Shown piece by piece: positions 1-8,348 of a stretch of DNA of 64,000 nucleotides. This DNA is from VBDM01 sp041496705. Lineage in GTDB: Bacteria; Pseudomonadota; Gammaproteobacteria; Burkholderiales; SG8-39. Below the pieces are notes generated by a model. That model did not search any database, was not told the origin of the DNA, and saw nothing but the letters and a program-made list of their open reading frames with translations. The position numbers and the translations under genes were made by a program. Numbering within the stretch: position 1 is the first letter of the stretch; the number at the start of each line of letters is the position of its first letter. The DNA is taken from positions 1-64,000 of the forward strand of contig JBGQFD010000006.1 of assembly GCA_041496705.1 (NCBI GenBank). Reading direction: 5' to 3'.

Positions 1-473
1 CGCAGCACGCCGTAGGCGCGGAAGCGTTCGATCATCGCGGTGAACGGCTGCCAGAAACCGTCGCTCGCGCACAGGATCACGGGCTTCGCCTGCAGGCCGA
101 GGTCGTTCATGGTGAGCATTTCCAGCACCTCGTCCAGCGTGCCGATCCCGCCCGGCAACGCCACGAACAGGTCCGCGGCATCGGTCATCTCCTGTTTTCG
201 CTCGGCAAGCGTTGCGACGATCTTCAACGTACCCAGGTTCGCCGCGGCGTGCTCCGGCCGCACCAGATGGCGCGGCATGATGCCGAGCACCTCGCCGCCC
301 GCTTCCGCCGCGGCGCGCGCGGCGATGCCCATCAGCCCCCGGCTGCTGCCGCCGTACACCAGGCGCAGGCCGCGCGCCGCGCAGGCGGCGCCGAACTCGG
401 CGGCGAGCGCTCGCGCCGCGACCGGCAGGTTCTCCACCGAGGAGCAGAACAGGCACACCGAGCGTTGCGTCAT
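1..473 (-). CDS. LOG family protein (TIGR00730), 3' end outside the window
   Basis: The reverse strand from an ATG at 473 encodes the N-terminal part of a Rossmann-fold LOG protein, the family that includes cytokinin riboside 5'-monophosphate phosphoribohydrolases and related nucleotide-5'-monophosphate hydrolases. Two family signatures are visible: GGSSRGLMG near the N-terminus and PGGIGTLDE further on. The gene runs off the left edge, so the C-terminus is unseen. It starts one base after the nadC stop on the same strand and is probably co-transcribed with it. The physiological substrate is not predictable from sequence. A second, more distant LOG protein is at 34044-34763. Confidence 0.88.
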   Translation of the reverse strand, partial: MTQRSVCLFCSSVENLPVAARALAAEFGAACAARGLRLVYGGSSRGLMGIAARAAAEAGGEVLGIMPRHLVRPEHAAANLGTLKIVATLAERKQEMTDAADLFVALPGGIGTLDEVLEMLTMNDLGLQAKPVILCASDGFWQPFTAMIERFRAYGVL

Positions 474-474
474 T

Positions 475-1317
475 TCATGCCTCGATCAGCGTGTCCAGGG
501 CGATGTCCACCGCCGGGGCCGATTGCGTGATGCGCCCCACCGAGATGAAGTCGACGCCGGTCTCGGCGATGGCGCGGATGGTTTCGAGACGTACGCCGCC
601 CGAGGCCTCGAGCGGAACGCGACCAGCGGAGAGCGCCACGGCTTTGCGCATATCCTCCAGGCCCATGTTGTCCAGGAGGATCATGTCGGCCCCGGCGGCG
701 AGCGCCTCGCCGACCTGCGCGAGCGTATCGCATTCGACCTCGATCTTCGTCAGCACCGGCGCGCCCGCGCGCGAACGCTGCACTGCCGCGGCGATCGAAC
801 CGCAGACGCCGATGTGATTGTCCTTGATCAGGATTCCGTCATCTAGTCTCAGCCGGTGGTTGCGCGCGCCGCCCAGGTGCGCCGCGTGCTTCTCGAGCGC
901 GCGCAGGCCCGGCGTGGTCTTGCGGGTGTCGATCAGCACGGCGCGCGTGCCGGCAATGCGCGCGACGTACTGGGAGGTCAGCGTGGCGATCCCCGAGAGA
1001 TGCTGGAGGAAATTCAGCGCCGTGCGCTCGACGGCGAGCAGCCCGCGTGCGTCGCCTTCGACCCTCCCCATGGCGCTACCGGCCTTGACGTGCTCACCGT
1101 CGGCGACGTTCAGCTCGATGCTGCACCCGGGTTCGCGGCGCCGGAACACACGCGCCGCGACGTCGATCCCGGCGACGACGATGTCCTCGCGCGCGTTGAG
1201 CGCGAGCGTCGCCCGCGCGCCCGCGGGGATCACCAATTCCGAGGTGAGGTCGCAGAAGCCGACATCCTCGGCAATGGCGCGCTCGATCAGGCCGTCGACG
1301 ATGAGGGGGTCGATCAT
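475..1317 (-). CDS. nadC: nicotinate-nucleotide pyrophosphorylase (carboxylating), NadC
   Basis: A 280-residue protein with the usual QPRTase length and motifs: the DTRKTTPG segment, the GGARNHRLRL substrate-binding stretch, ILIKDNHI, and the C-terminal LEASGG phosphate-binding region. It converts quinolinate and PRPP to nicotinate mononucleotide, CO2 and pyrophosphate in de novo NAD synthesis in the cytoplasm. The open frame continues upstream to 1653, but that part is antisense to the VOC gene. The ATG at 1317 gives the family N-terminus (MIDPLIV). The partial LOG gene follows one base after its stop. Confidence 0.95.
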   Translation of the reverse strand: MIDPLIVDGLIERAIAEDVGFCDLTSELVIPAGARATLALNAREDIVVAGIDVAARVFRRREPGCSIELNVADGEHVKAGSAMGRVEGDARGLLAVERTALNFLQHLSGIATLTSQYVARIAGTRAVLIDTRKTTPGLRALEKHAAHLGGARNHRLRLDDGILIKDNHIGVCGSIAAAVQRSRAGAPVLTKIEVECDTLAQVGEALAAGADMILLDNMGLEDMRKAVALSAGRVPLEASGGVRLETIRAIAETGVDFISVGRITQSAPAVDIALDTLIEA

Positions 1318-1412
1318 GTTTCGCGCGTCGGCGCCGCGGCATCGGCGCGCTTTTCTCCTGGAAACTTCACGTGGAATTATCGGCCTTCGGGAAACCCGCG
1401 GCAAGCTGCTGC

Positions 1413-1418
1413 TATAAT
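1413..1418 (+). promoter_or_regulatory. -10 box (TATAAT) upstream of the VOC gene
   Basis: A perfect TATAAT lies in the nadC/VOC divergent gap, within GCTATAATGCGCGC. It would start transcription near 1425. No convincing -35 is seen 16-18 bp upstream. The same GCTAxAAT-plus-GC-rich context recurs before other genes in the window (4833, 45128, 46603). Confidence 0.6.
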
Positions 1419-1452
1419 GCGCGCATTTTCCGGCCTGGAAAAGGCGCAAGGC

Positions 1453-1884
1453 ATGAGCGCAAACGAAAACCAGGCTCAAACCTTTCCACCCGCGGCGACA
1501 TTCATGATCGATCACCTCGATCACCTGGTCCTCACCACGGCGCGCACCGAGCAGTGCGTGGATTTCTACACCCGGGTGCTCGGCATGAAATTCGAACGAT
1601 TCGGCGCGGGGCGCATGGCGCTCACCTTCGGCGGCCAGAAGATCAATCTCCACGAGAAGGGCAGGGAATTCGAACCCAAGGCCACGGTCGCGATGCCCGG
1701 CACGCTGGATGTCTGCTTCATCACCGCAGTACCGCTGAAAAACGTGATCGCACGCCTTGCGGAATGCACCGTGCCCATCATCGAAGGGCCGGTGATGAAA
1801 ACCGGGGCGCGAGGGCCGATCCGCTCGGTCTACGTGCGCGATCCCGACGGCAATCTCGTCGAGATTTCAGAGCAGGCCGTCTGA
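1453..1884 (+). CDS. VOC superfamily (glyoxalase/dioxygenase-like) protein
   Basis: A small one-domain vicinal-oxygen-chelate protein of the type often named VOC virulence protein. The sequence DHLVLTT, the FYTRVLGM helix, the INLHEKG segment and the C-terminal YVRDPDGNLVEI strand are typical, and they include the His and Glu positions that usually bind metal. The start at 1453 has a GGAAAAGG purine run 8 bases upstream. The family N-terminus begins at Met18 (ATG at 1504), which is the alternative start (126 residues). Substrate is unknown. It precedes a TRAP transporter by about 30 bases, which may point to a shared carboxylate or aromatic substrate. Confidence 0.85.
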   Translation: MSANENQAQTFPPAATFMIDHLDHLVLTTARTEQCVDFYTRVLGMKFERFGAGRMALTFGGQKINLHEKGREFEPKATVAMPGTLDVCFITAVPLKNVIARLAECTVPIIEGPVMKTGARGPIRSVYVRDPDGNLVEISEQAV

Positions 1885-1912
1885 GGCTGTTATGTCAACA
1901 GGAGGAAAGACC

Positions 1913-2917
1913 ATGAAGCTCGTGCAACTCGCTGGAGCAGCAATCGCGCTCGCACTCTTCACCGGCGCGCAAGCGCAGCAGCCCATCATCGTCAAGTTCA
2001 GCCACGTCGTCACCGACGATACGCCCAAAGGCAAGGGCGCGATCCGCTTCAAGGAGCTCGCCGAAGCGAAAACCAAGGGGCGAGTCAAAGTCGAGATCTA
2101 CCCGAACAGCCAGCTCTACAAGGACCGCGAGGAGCTGGAAGCGCTGCAACTCGGCGCGGTGCAGATGCTCGCGCCCTCGGTATCGAAGTTCGGACCGCTC
2201 GGGGTGCGCAAGTTCGAGGTGTTCGACCTGCCGTACATGTTCGCCGACGAGAGGTCACTCGAACGGGTGGTCGAGGGCCCTGTCGGCACCGGGCTGTTCG
2301 GGCTTCTCGAGCCCAAGGGTATCGTCGGGCTCGCCTACTGGTTCAACGGCTTCAAGGAATTCACCGCCAACAAACCGCTGAGGAGGCTCGACGACTTCAA
2401 GGGCCTGAAGATCCGCATCCAGTCCTCCAAGATCATCGAGGGCCAGATCAAGGCGCTCGGCGCGATCCCGCAGGTGATGGCGTTCTCCGAGGTGTACACG
2501 GCGCTGCAGCAGGGCGTGGTCGACGGCGAGGAGAACACGCCCTCGAACAAGTACACGCAGAAGATGCACGAGGTGCAGAAGCACATGACGCTTTCGGACC
2601 ACGGCGTGGTGATGTACGCGGTGATCGTCAACAAGAAATTCTGGGACGGCCTACCGGCGGACGTCCGCAAGGCCCTCGGCGAAGCCATGGCGGAGTCGAC
2701 CAAGTACGTGTGGCAGATCGCCAAGAAGGAAAACGACGACGCGCTGGCGAAGATCAAGGCCGCCAAGACTACCGAAGTCTACGCGCTGCCGGCGGCGGAA
2801 AAGGCGGTGTGGCGCAAGGCGATGCTGCCGCTCTACCAGGAGTACGAGGGCGTCGTCGGCAAGGACACCCTGCAGGCGATCGAAAGAACGGTCGCGCAAT
2901 CGGCGGCGAAGAAGTAG
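1913..2917 (+). CDS. dctP: TRAP transporter solute-binding protein, DctP family
   Basis: A 334-residue periplasmic receptor with a signal peptide (MKLVQLAGAAIALALF, cleavage near AQA-QQ). The DctP fold is recognisable from IIVKFSHV at the mature N-terminus, YPNSQLYKD, and the conserved ligand-binding stretch around KIRIQSSK and YTALQQGVVDGEENT. It delivers an organic acid to the DctQM membrane permease encoded next. The start at 1913 is fixed by a GGAGG at 1901-1905. The ATG at 1892 would lack this ribosome site and spoil the signal peptide. The ligand cannot be told from sequence. Confidence 0.92.
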   Translation: MKLVQLAGAAIALALFTGAQAQQPIIVKFSHVVTDDTPKGKGAIRFKELAEAKTKGRVKVEIYPNSQLYKDREELEALQLGAVQMLAPSVSKFGPLGVRKFEVFDLPYMFADERSLERVVEGPVGTGLFGLLEPKGIVGLAYWFNGFKEFTANKPLRRLDDFKGLKIRIQSSKIIEGQIKALGAIPQVMAFSEVYTALQQGVVDGEENTPSNKYTQKMHEVQKHMTLSDHGVVMYAVIVNKKFWDGLPADVRKALGEAMAESTKYVWQIAKKENDDALAKIKAAKTTEVYALPAAEKAVWRKAMLPLYQEYEGVVGKDTLQAIERTVAQSAAKK

Positions 2918-2968
2918 CCACCTGCCGCGGCGGCCGGCGCGGCTCATCCACCCGCGCGGCGCGCCCTC

Positions 2969-3526
2969 ATGCGCACGCTCGACCGCGTCCTCGATCACCT
3001 CGAGGAATGGCTGGTTGCAGGCTTCATGGCGCTCGCGACGGGCGTCATTTTTATTTCAGTGGTGTATCGCTACACCGCCGACGTCGCCTGGATCTGGAAT
3101 TACACCCGGCACATCAACCTCACCTGGACGCAGGAGCTGTGCATCTACCTCTTCATCTGGATGGCGAAGTTCGGCGCGGCCTACGGGGTGCGCACCGGCA
3201 TTCACGTCGGGGTTGACGTCCTGGTGCGGCTGCTCGCGCCGCCCAAGCGGCGCTTCTGGGTCACTTTCGATCTGCTCGCGGGCGCGTTTTTCACCGGCGT
3301 CATCGCCGTTCTCGGCGGAATGTTCGTTTGGCGCATGGTTGGCACCGGGCAAGTCTCGCCCGACCTCGAGCTGCCGATGTGGGTAGTCTATCTCGCGGTG
3401 CCGCTCGGCTCCTCCCTCATGTGTTACCGGTTTCTGCAGGTTGCATGGCGCTTCCGCCGCACCGGCGAGCTGCCCTCGCACAGCCACGCGCACATCGAGG
3501 GCCTCAACGCGGAGGTGCGGACGTGA
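2969..3526 (+). CDS. dctQ: TRAP transporter small permease, DctQ
   Basis: A 185-residue membrane protein with four predicted membrane helices: around residues 13-33 (GFMALATGVIFISVVYR), 50-70, 90-115 and 130-150. The WTQELCIYLFIWMAKFG segment is characteristic of DctQ. It pairs with DctM and is needed for sodium-driven uptake of the substrate delivered by the DctP protein upstream. The stop overlaps the dctM start by 4 bases (GTGA), which suggests translational coupling. About 50 bases separate it from dctP. Confidence 0.92.
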   Translation: MRTLDRVLDHLEEWLVAGFMALATGVIFISVVYRYTADVAWIWNYTRHINLTWTQELCIYLFIWMAKFGAAYGVRTGIHVGVDVLVRLLAPPKRRFWVTFDLLAGAFFTGVIAVLGGMFVWRMVGTGQVSPDLELPMWVVYLAVPLGSSLMCYRFLQVAWRFRRTGELPSHSHAHIEGLNAEVRT

Positions 3527-4812
3527 ACGCCTGGATCATTTTCATCCTGCTGATCGTCCTGATGCTGACGGGCATGCCAATCTCGATTGCGCTTGGCCTC
3601 ACCGTGCTCACGTTCCTGTTTTTCATGACCGATCTCCCGGCAGAACTGGTGTCGCAGCGCCTGTTCACCGGCCTGGACCAGTTCGCGATCATGGCGATCC
3701 CGTTCTTCATTCTCGCCGGCACCTTCCTCACCCACGGCGGGGTGGCGCGGCGCATGATCCGTTTCGCCACGGCCCTGGTCGGCCACTTCCACGGCGGACT
3801 CGCCATGGCCGGGGTGTTCGCGTGTGCCCTCTTCGCCGCGGTGTCGGGCTCGAGTCCCGCGACGGTGGTGGCGATCGGCACGATCCTGATTCCGGCCATG
3901 GAGAAACAGGGTTACCCGCGCAAGTTCGGCGTCGGCTCGATCGGCACCGCCGGCGCACTCGGCATCCTGATTCCGCCGTCGATCGTGATGGTGATCTACT
4001 CGGTATCCACCAACACGAGCGTCGGCAAGCTCTTCATCGCCGGCATCGTGCCCGGCGTCCTGCTCGCCGCGATCCTCATGGGGATCACCTGGGTCATCGC
4101 GCGGCGGCGCGACTACCCGCGTATGCAGCGCGCGAGCCTCAAGGAGGTCTGGACGGCGTTCTGGGACGCGATCTGGGGACTCCTCTTGATCGTGGTGGTG
4201 ATCGGCGGCATCTACGGCGGGGTGTTCACCCCGACCGAGGCCGCGGCAGTGAGCGCGGTCTACGCCTTCATCGTCGCCGTGTTCGTGTACCGCGACCTGA
4301 AGCTCTCGGACGTGCCGAAGGTGCTGCTAGCTTCGGCCAACATGAGCGCGATGCTGCTCTACATCATCACCAACGCGATCCTGTTCTCGTTCCTCCTGAC
4401 CAGCGAGAACATCCCGCAGGCGATGGCGCAGTGGATCATCGACAAGCAGCTCTCTCCCTGGGTGTTCCTGCTCGGCGTGAACGTCCTGCTGCTCATCGCG
4501 GGCAACTTCATGGAGCCCTCGTCGATCGTCCTGCTGCTCGCGCCCATCCTGTTCCCGGTGGCGGTGAGGCTCGGCGTCGACCCGATCCACTTCGGCATCA
4601 TCATGACGATCAACATGGAAGTGGGGCTGATCCATCCGCCCGTGGGCCTCAACCTCTACGTCGCGAGCGGCATTGCCAAGATGGGACTGACCGAGACCAC
4701 GGTCGCGTTCGCGCCGTGGATCGTCATCATGGTCCTGTACCTCATGCTCGTCACCTACGTGCCCACGATCGCGACCTGGCTACCCAACCTGGTGTACGCG
4801 CGCCCGGGCTGA
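3523..4812 (+). CDS. dctM: TRAP transporter large permease, DctM
   Basis: A 429-residue, multi-helix inner-membrane transport subunit. Family marks include the N-terminal IIFILLIVLMLTGMPI helix, GLDQFAIMAIPFFILAG, SGSSPATVVAIG, and IPPSIVMVIYS. The GTG start at 3523 overlaps the dctQ stop. An upstream open frame to 3328 exists but reads through dctQ. Together with dctP and dctQ it forms a complete tripartite TRAP uptake system in one operon. Confidence 0.93.
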   Translation: MNAWIIFILLIVLMLTGMPISIALGLTVLTFLFFMTDLPAELVSQRLFTGLDQFAIMAIPFFILAGTFLTHGGVARRMIRFATALVGHFHGGLAMAGVFACALFAAVSGSSPATVVAIGTILIPAMEKQGYPRKFGVGSIGTAGALGILIPPSIVMVIYSVSTNTSVGKLFIAGIVPGVLLAAILMGITWVIARRRDYPRMQRASLKEVWTAFWDAIWGLLLIVVVIGGIYGGVFTPTEAAAVSAVYAFIVAVFVYRDLKLSDVPKVLLASANMSAMLLYIITNAILFSFLLTSENIPQAMAQWIIDKQLSPWVFLLGVNVLLLIAGNFMEPSSIVLLLAPILFPVAVRLGVDPIHFGIIMTINMEVGLIHPPVGLNLYVASGIAKMGLTETTVAFAPWIVIMVLYLMLVTYVPTIATWLPNLVYARPG

Positions 4813-4821
4813 CGCCCGGGC
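4802..4821 (+). terminator. GC-only hairpin at the end of the TRAP operon
   Basis: Two copies of GCCCGGGC (4802-4809 and 4814-4821) flank TGAC and can form an 8-bp stem with a 4-base loop that includes the dctM stop codon. The tail is only mildly T-rich (CTCCGCTTTC), so this may be a weak or factor-assisted terminator. It also overlaps the putative gshB -35. Confidence 0.4.
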
Positions 4822-4838
4822 TCCGCTTTCGCTACAAT
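4809..4838 (+). promoter_or_regulatory. sigma-70-type promoter of gshB
   Basis: CTGACG (4809-4814, four of six consensus bases) and TACAAT (4833-4838, five of six) are 18 bp apart. Transcription would start near 4845, leaving a leader of about 45 bases before gshB. The -35 overlaps the dctM stop codon. Confidence 0.55.
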
Positions 4839-4890
4839 TGCTGCACTGCCCGCGGCGCTCCAAACGCGCTCCGCTCCCACCGAGATTCCG

Positions 4891-5844
4891 ATGAAAATCT
4901 GCTTCATCGCCGACCCGCTCGCGTCATTCAAGATCGCCAAGGACTCGACCTACGCGATGATGGTCGAGGCGGCGAAGCGCGGTCATGAGCTGACCTCCAT
5001 GCTTCAGGAAGGCGTGATGTGGAAGGGAGGCCACGTCGTGGGCGAACACTGTCCGCTCACGCTCACTGGAAACCAGGAACCGTGGTACCGCACCGGGCCA
5101 GCGCGGCAGGCATCCCTTGCCGAATTCGACGCCGTGCTGATGCGCAAGGATCCGCCTTTCGACGCCGAATACCTGACTAGCACCTGGCTGCTCGAACTCG
5201 CCGAGCGCGAGGGCGCGCGCGTGTTCAATCATCCGCGTGCGTTACGCGACCACAGCGAGAAGCTCGCGATCGCCGAGTTCGCCCGGTTCGCGGCGCCTAG
5301 CCTGGTGACGCGCGCGGAGCACGAGCTGCAGGGATTCATCGACGCCAACGGCGACGTCGTGCTCAAGCCCCTGGATGCCATGGGCGGGCGCTCGGTATTC
5401 CGCGTGACCGACCGCGACCCCAACCGCAACGTCATCATCGAGACGCTCACCGGCGACGGCACGATCTCGATCATGGCGCAGCGCTATATCCCCGAGATCC
5501 GCGACGGCGACAAGCGCATCCTGCTGATCGCCGGAAAACCGGTGCCGCATTGCCTGGCGCGCATTCCCAAGGCCGGAGAAACCCGCGGCAACCTGGCCGC
5601 GGGCGGCACCGGGGTGGCGCGGGCACTCACTGCACGCGATCTCGAAATCGCCGGCGCGCTCGGCCCGACCCTGGCAGCGCGCGGCCTGCTGCTCGTTGGC
5701 CTGGACGTGATCGGCGACTGGCTCACCGAGATCAACGTCACCAGCCCGACCTGCTTCCGCGAGATCACCGAGCAGAGCGGCTTCAACGTGGCAGGGATGT
5801 TCATCGATGCGCTCGAGGGCGCGGTGAAATCCGCGGAGCGCTAG
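4891..5844 (+). CDS. gshB: glutathione synthetase
   Basis: A 317-residue ATP-grasp enzyme that joins gamma-glutamylcysteine and glycine to give glutathione. The N-terminal KICFIADPLASFKIAKDST is characteristic, as are MRKDPPFD, the ATP-grasp VLKPLDAMGG loop, the RYIPEI segment and the C-terminal EINVTSPTC metal/ATP site. Length matches the family (about 315). It heads an operon with the PTS genes that follow after 5 bases, an arrangement common in betaproteobacteria. Confidence 0.96.
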   Translation: MKICFIADPLASFKIAKDSTYAMMVEAAKRGHELTSMLQEGVMWKGGHVVGEHCPLTLTGNQEPWYRTGPARQASLAEFDAVLMRKDPPFDAEYLTSTWLLELAEREGARVFNHPRALRDHSEKLAIAEFARFAAPSLVTRAEHELQGFIDANGDVVLKPLDAMGGRSVFRVTDRDPNRNVIIETLTGDGTISIMAQRYIPEIRDGDKRILLIAGKPVPHCLARIPKAGETRGNLAAGGTGVARALTARDLEIAGALGPTLAARGLLLVGLDVIGDWLTEINVTSPTCFREITEQSGFNVAGMFIDALEGAVKSAER

Positions 5845-5849
5845 CGGCC

Positions 5850-6263
5850 ATGATAGGAATCCTGATCGTCTCCCAGGGCAACTTCGGAGAAGCGCTGATC
5901 CGCAGCGCCACCCACGTAATCGGCGCGCGACCCCTGCGGGTCCTCCATTTGGAGGTCACCGTCCGGGACGACCCCGCCGCGGTGCTGCCGCGGGCGCGTG
6001 AGCTGTTGCGCCAGCTGGATTCCGGCGCGGGCGTGCTGCTCCTCACCGACATGCTCGGCGCCACGCCTTCCAACATCGCCACGCGGTTGCTGCAGCCGGG
6101 CAGGGTCGAGGGCATCGCCGGGGCGAGCCTGCCGATGCTCATCCGCGCCCTCACCTATCGCAACGAACCGCTCGCCGCCGTCGTCGACAAGGCGCTGAGC
6201 GGCGGACGCGACGGCGTGGCGCGGCTCCAGGAAGAGGTGCGCAGTGCCGCAGGCAGAAGCTGA
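5850..6263 (+). CDS. EIIA-Man-type PTS protein lacking the canonical phosphoacceptor His
   Basis: A 137-residue stand-alone EIIA domain of the mannose family. The fold is clear: the GILIVSQGNFGEALIRSA start, the DDPAAVLPRARELL helix, GVLLLTDMLGATPSNIA, and ASLPMLIRAL. In active members the first strand ends with a His (usually THG) that accepts phosphate from HPr. Here the codon is CAG, giving SQG with Gln9. The protein sits between gshB and HPr, with no EIIB or EIIC nearby, as in regulatory PTS systems. It could act without phosphorylation, or as a binding or regulatory protein. Start ATG is 5 bases after the gshB stop. Confidence 0.85.
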   Translation: MIGILIVSQGNFGEALIRSATHVIGARPLRVLHLEVTVRDDPAAVLPRARELLRQLDSGAGVLLLTDMLGATPSNIATRLLQPGRVEGIAGASLPMLIRALTYRNEPLAAVVDKALSGGRDGVARLQEEVRSAAGRS

Positions 6264-6513
6264 CATCGTCAACAAGCTCGGGCTGCACGCGCGGGCTTCG
6301 GCGAAGCTCACCCAGGTCGCGACCGGTTTCGCCTCCGAGGTTTGGCTGTCGCGCAACGGCCGGCGCGTCAACGCCAAGAGCATCATGGGGGTGATGATGC
6401 TCGCCGCGGGTAAGGGCAGCCGCGTGATGATAGAAACCCAGGGAGCTGACGCGGACGCGGCGCTCGCCGCCGTGCTCAAGCTCATCGCCGACGGCTTCGG
6501 CGAAGCGGAGTGA
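6244..6513 (+). CDS. ptsH: phosphocarrier protein HPr
   Basis: An 89-residue HPr. His15 in NKLGLHARAS is the residue phosphorylated by EI, and Ser46 in NAKSIMGVMM matches the regulatory serine that HPr kinase modifies in some bacteria. It starts with GTG and overlaps the EIIA gene by 20 bases. It carries phosphate from the EI encoded 10 bases downstream to EIIA-type partners. Because the local EIIA has no His at the usual position, the real acceptor may be encoded elsewhere. Confidence 0.95.
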   Translation: MPQAEADIVNKLGLHARASAKLTQVATGFASEVWLSRNGRRVNAKSIMGVMMLAAGKGSRVMIETQGADADAALAAVLKLIADGFGEAE

Positions 6514-6523
6514 GAATACGACA

Positions 6524-8275
6524 ATGACGGCACCGCACCCCCTGGCGATGAGCGCGAGCTTCACCCTGCAGGGCGCGGGCGTGTCCGGCGGCATCGCCAT
6601 AGGCCACGCGCACCTCGTCTCCACCGCGCGGCTGGAGGTCGCGCACTACGAGATCACGCCCCAGGAAGTCGCGGCCGAGCTGCTGCGCTTCGACACGGCC
6701 GTGGCCAGAGTACGCAGCGAACTCGCCGGATTGCAGGCCGGCGTTTCCGCGACTGCCCCGGCGGAAATCCGGGCCATCCTCAACCTGCACGCGATGCTGC
6801 TCGACGACGCGAGCCTGTCGCTCGTGCCGCGCGATAACATCCGCAAGCGCCAATGCAACGCGGAGTGGGCGCTGGTGATGCAGATGGACCATCTCGCCGC
6901 CCAGTTCGAGGCGATCGAGGATTCCTACCTGCGCGAGCGCAAACAGGACATCGTGCAGGTGGTCGAGCGCGTGCTCAAGGCGATGCTCGGCACCGGGCAC
7001 GTCCCCGCCGGGCCTTCGCACGAGGAGGACGTGATCGTCGTCGCGCACGACCTGTCTCCGGCGGACATGATCCTGTTCAAGCAGCATCAGTACGCGGGCT
7101 TCGTGACCGACCTGGGCGGGGTGACCTCGCATACGGCTATCGTCGCGCGCGGCCTCAACATCCCGGCGATCGTCGGGCTGCATCACGCGCGCAACATGAT
7201 CCGCGAGGGCGAGCTGCTCGTCGTCGACGGACGCGAAGGCGTCCTCATCGTCGACCCGGGACCACAGGTGCTGGAGGAATACCGGAAGCGCAGCCGCGAG
7301 ATCGAGGGCGAGCGGCAGAAACTGAAGCACCTGCGCACGGCGCGATCCTCCACCTTGGACGGCACGCTGATCGACCTCCAGGCCAACATCGAGCTGCCGC
7401 AGGACGTCGAAAAGGTGAGGGAGGTTGGCGCGGCGGGGATTGGTCTCTTCCGCAGCGAGTTCCTGTTCCTCAACCGCGACGACCTGCCCTCCGAGGACGA
7501 ACAATTCGAGGCTTACCGCGAGGTCGCCGACGCGATGCACGGGCGGCCCGTGACCATACGCACGCTCGACCTGGGCGCGGACAAGAGCATCAACGGCGCC
7601 GACCGCATGGGACCCAACCCGGCGCTGGGGTTGCGCGCAATTCGCTTTTGCCTCGCCGAACCGCAGATGTTCCTCACGCAGTTGCGCGCCATCCTGCGTG
7701 CCTCGCGCCACGGCAAGGTGCGCCTGCTCATCCCGATGCTGGCCCACGCTCACGAGGTGGAACAGGCGCTCGCCGCAGTGCGGCATGCAAGGGAGACCCT
7801 GGACGACCAGAAGATCCCGTACGACCGGCGAATCGAAATCGGCGGCATGATCGAGGTGCCGGCGGCCGCTTTGTCGCTCTCCTATTTCGTCAGCAAGCTC
7901 GACTTCCTTTCGATCGGCACCAACGACCTCATCCAGTACACGCTGGCGATCGACCGCACCGATGACGCTGTGGCGCATCTGTACGACCCGCTGCACCCCG
8001 CGGTGCTGCAGCTCGTCGCGCAGACCATCCGCACCGCCAACCGCGCCAAGACGCCGGTCGCAGTCTGCGGGGAGATGGCCGGGGATCTGGCGATGACGCG
8101 CCTCTTGCTCGGCTTCGGCCTGCGCCAGTTCTCGATGCATCCTGCACAGTTGCTCGAGATCAAGCAACAGGTGCTGCGCACGCGGCTGGACGACGTGCGG
8201 GCGCTTGCCGCGCGCGTCGCGCGCGCCCACGATCCCGACAAGGCCCGCGCGCTGCTCGCCAAGCTGAACGCCTGA
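6524..8275 (+). CDS. ptsI: phosphoenolpyruvate-protein phosphotransferase (PTS enzyme I)
   Basis: A 583-residue EI. The phosphorylated histidine is in GGVTSHTAIVARG (His203). The PEP-binding barrel shows GLFRSEFLF, RTLDLGADK, the GTNDLIQYTLAIDR loop and the C-terminal CGEMAGD cysteine motif. It takes phosphate from PEP and passes it to HPr. Met9 (6548) is an alternative start and is closer to the usual EI N-terminus. With no sugar permease in the operon, this relay most likely has a regulatory role. Confidence 0.95.
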   Translation: MTAPHPLAMSASFTLQGAGVSGGIAIGHAHLVSTARLEVAHYEITPQEVAAELLRFDTAVARVRSELAGLQAGVSATAPAEIRAILNLHAMLLDDASLSLVPRDNIRKRQCNAEWALVMQMDHLAAQFEAIEDSYLRERKQDIVQVVERVLKAMLGTGHVPAGPSHEEDVIVVAHDLSPADMILFKQHQYAGFVTDLGGVTSHTAIVARGLNIPAIVGLHHARNMIREGELLVVDGREGVLIVDPGPQVLEEYRKRSREIEGERQKLKHLRTARSSTLDGTLIDLQANIELPQDVEKVREVGAAGIGLFRSEFLFLNRDDLPSEDEQFEAYREVADAMHGRPVTIRTLDLGADKSINGADRMGPNPALGLRAIRFCLAEPQMFLTQLRAILRASRHGKVRLLIPMLAHAHEVEQALAAVRHARETLDDQKIPYDRRIEIGGMIEVPAAALSLSYFVSKLDFLSIGTNDLIQYTLAIDRTDDAVAHLYDPLHPAVLQLVAQTIRTANRAKTPVAVCGEMAGDLAMTRLLLGFGLRQFSMHPAQLLEIKQQVLRTRLDDVRALAARVARAHDPDKARALLAKLNA

Positions 8276-8314
8276 TCCTCAGGCCACGGGCGGCGCCATG
8301 CCTTGCAACTGCAA

Positions 8315-8343
8315 TTGACGCCCCGTCGCTGCTGCGGTAACGT
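8315..8343 (+). promoter_or_regulatory. promoter of the metX-metW transcription unit
   Basis: TTGACG (8315-8320, five of six consensus) and TAACGT (8338-8343, three of six) are spaced 17 bp apart. The predicted start near 8350 is the 5' edge of the SAM-II aptamer, so the RNA would begin with the riboswitch. Confidence 0.55.
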
Positions 8344-8348
8344 CCCCC

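Noticed and set aside
40..846. Long plus-strand open frame over the LOG gene and nadC
   Set aside because: It is antisense to two genes with clear family motifs and has low-complexity Arg/Ala/Ser composition typical of shadow frames in GC-rich DNA.
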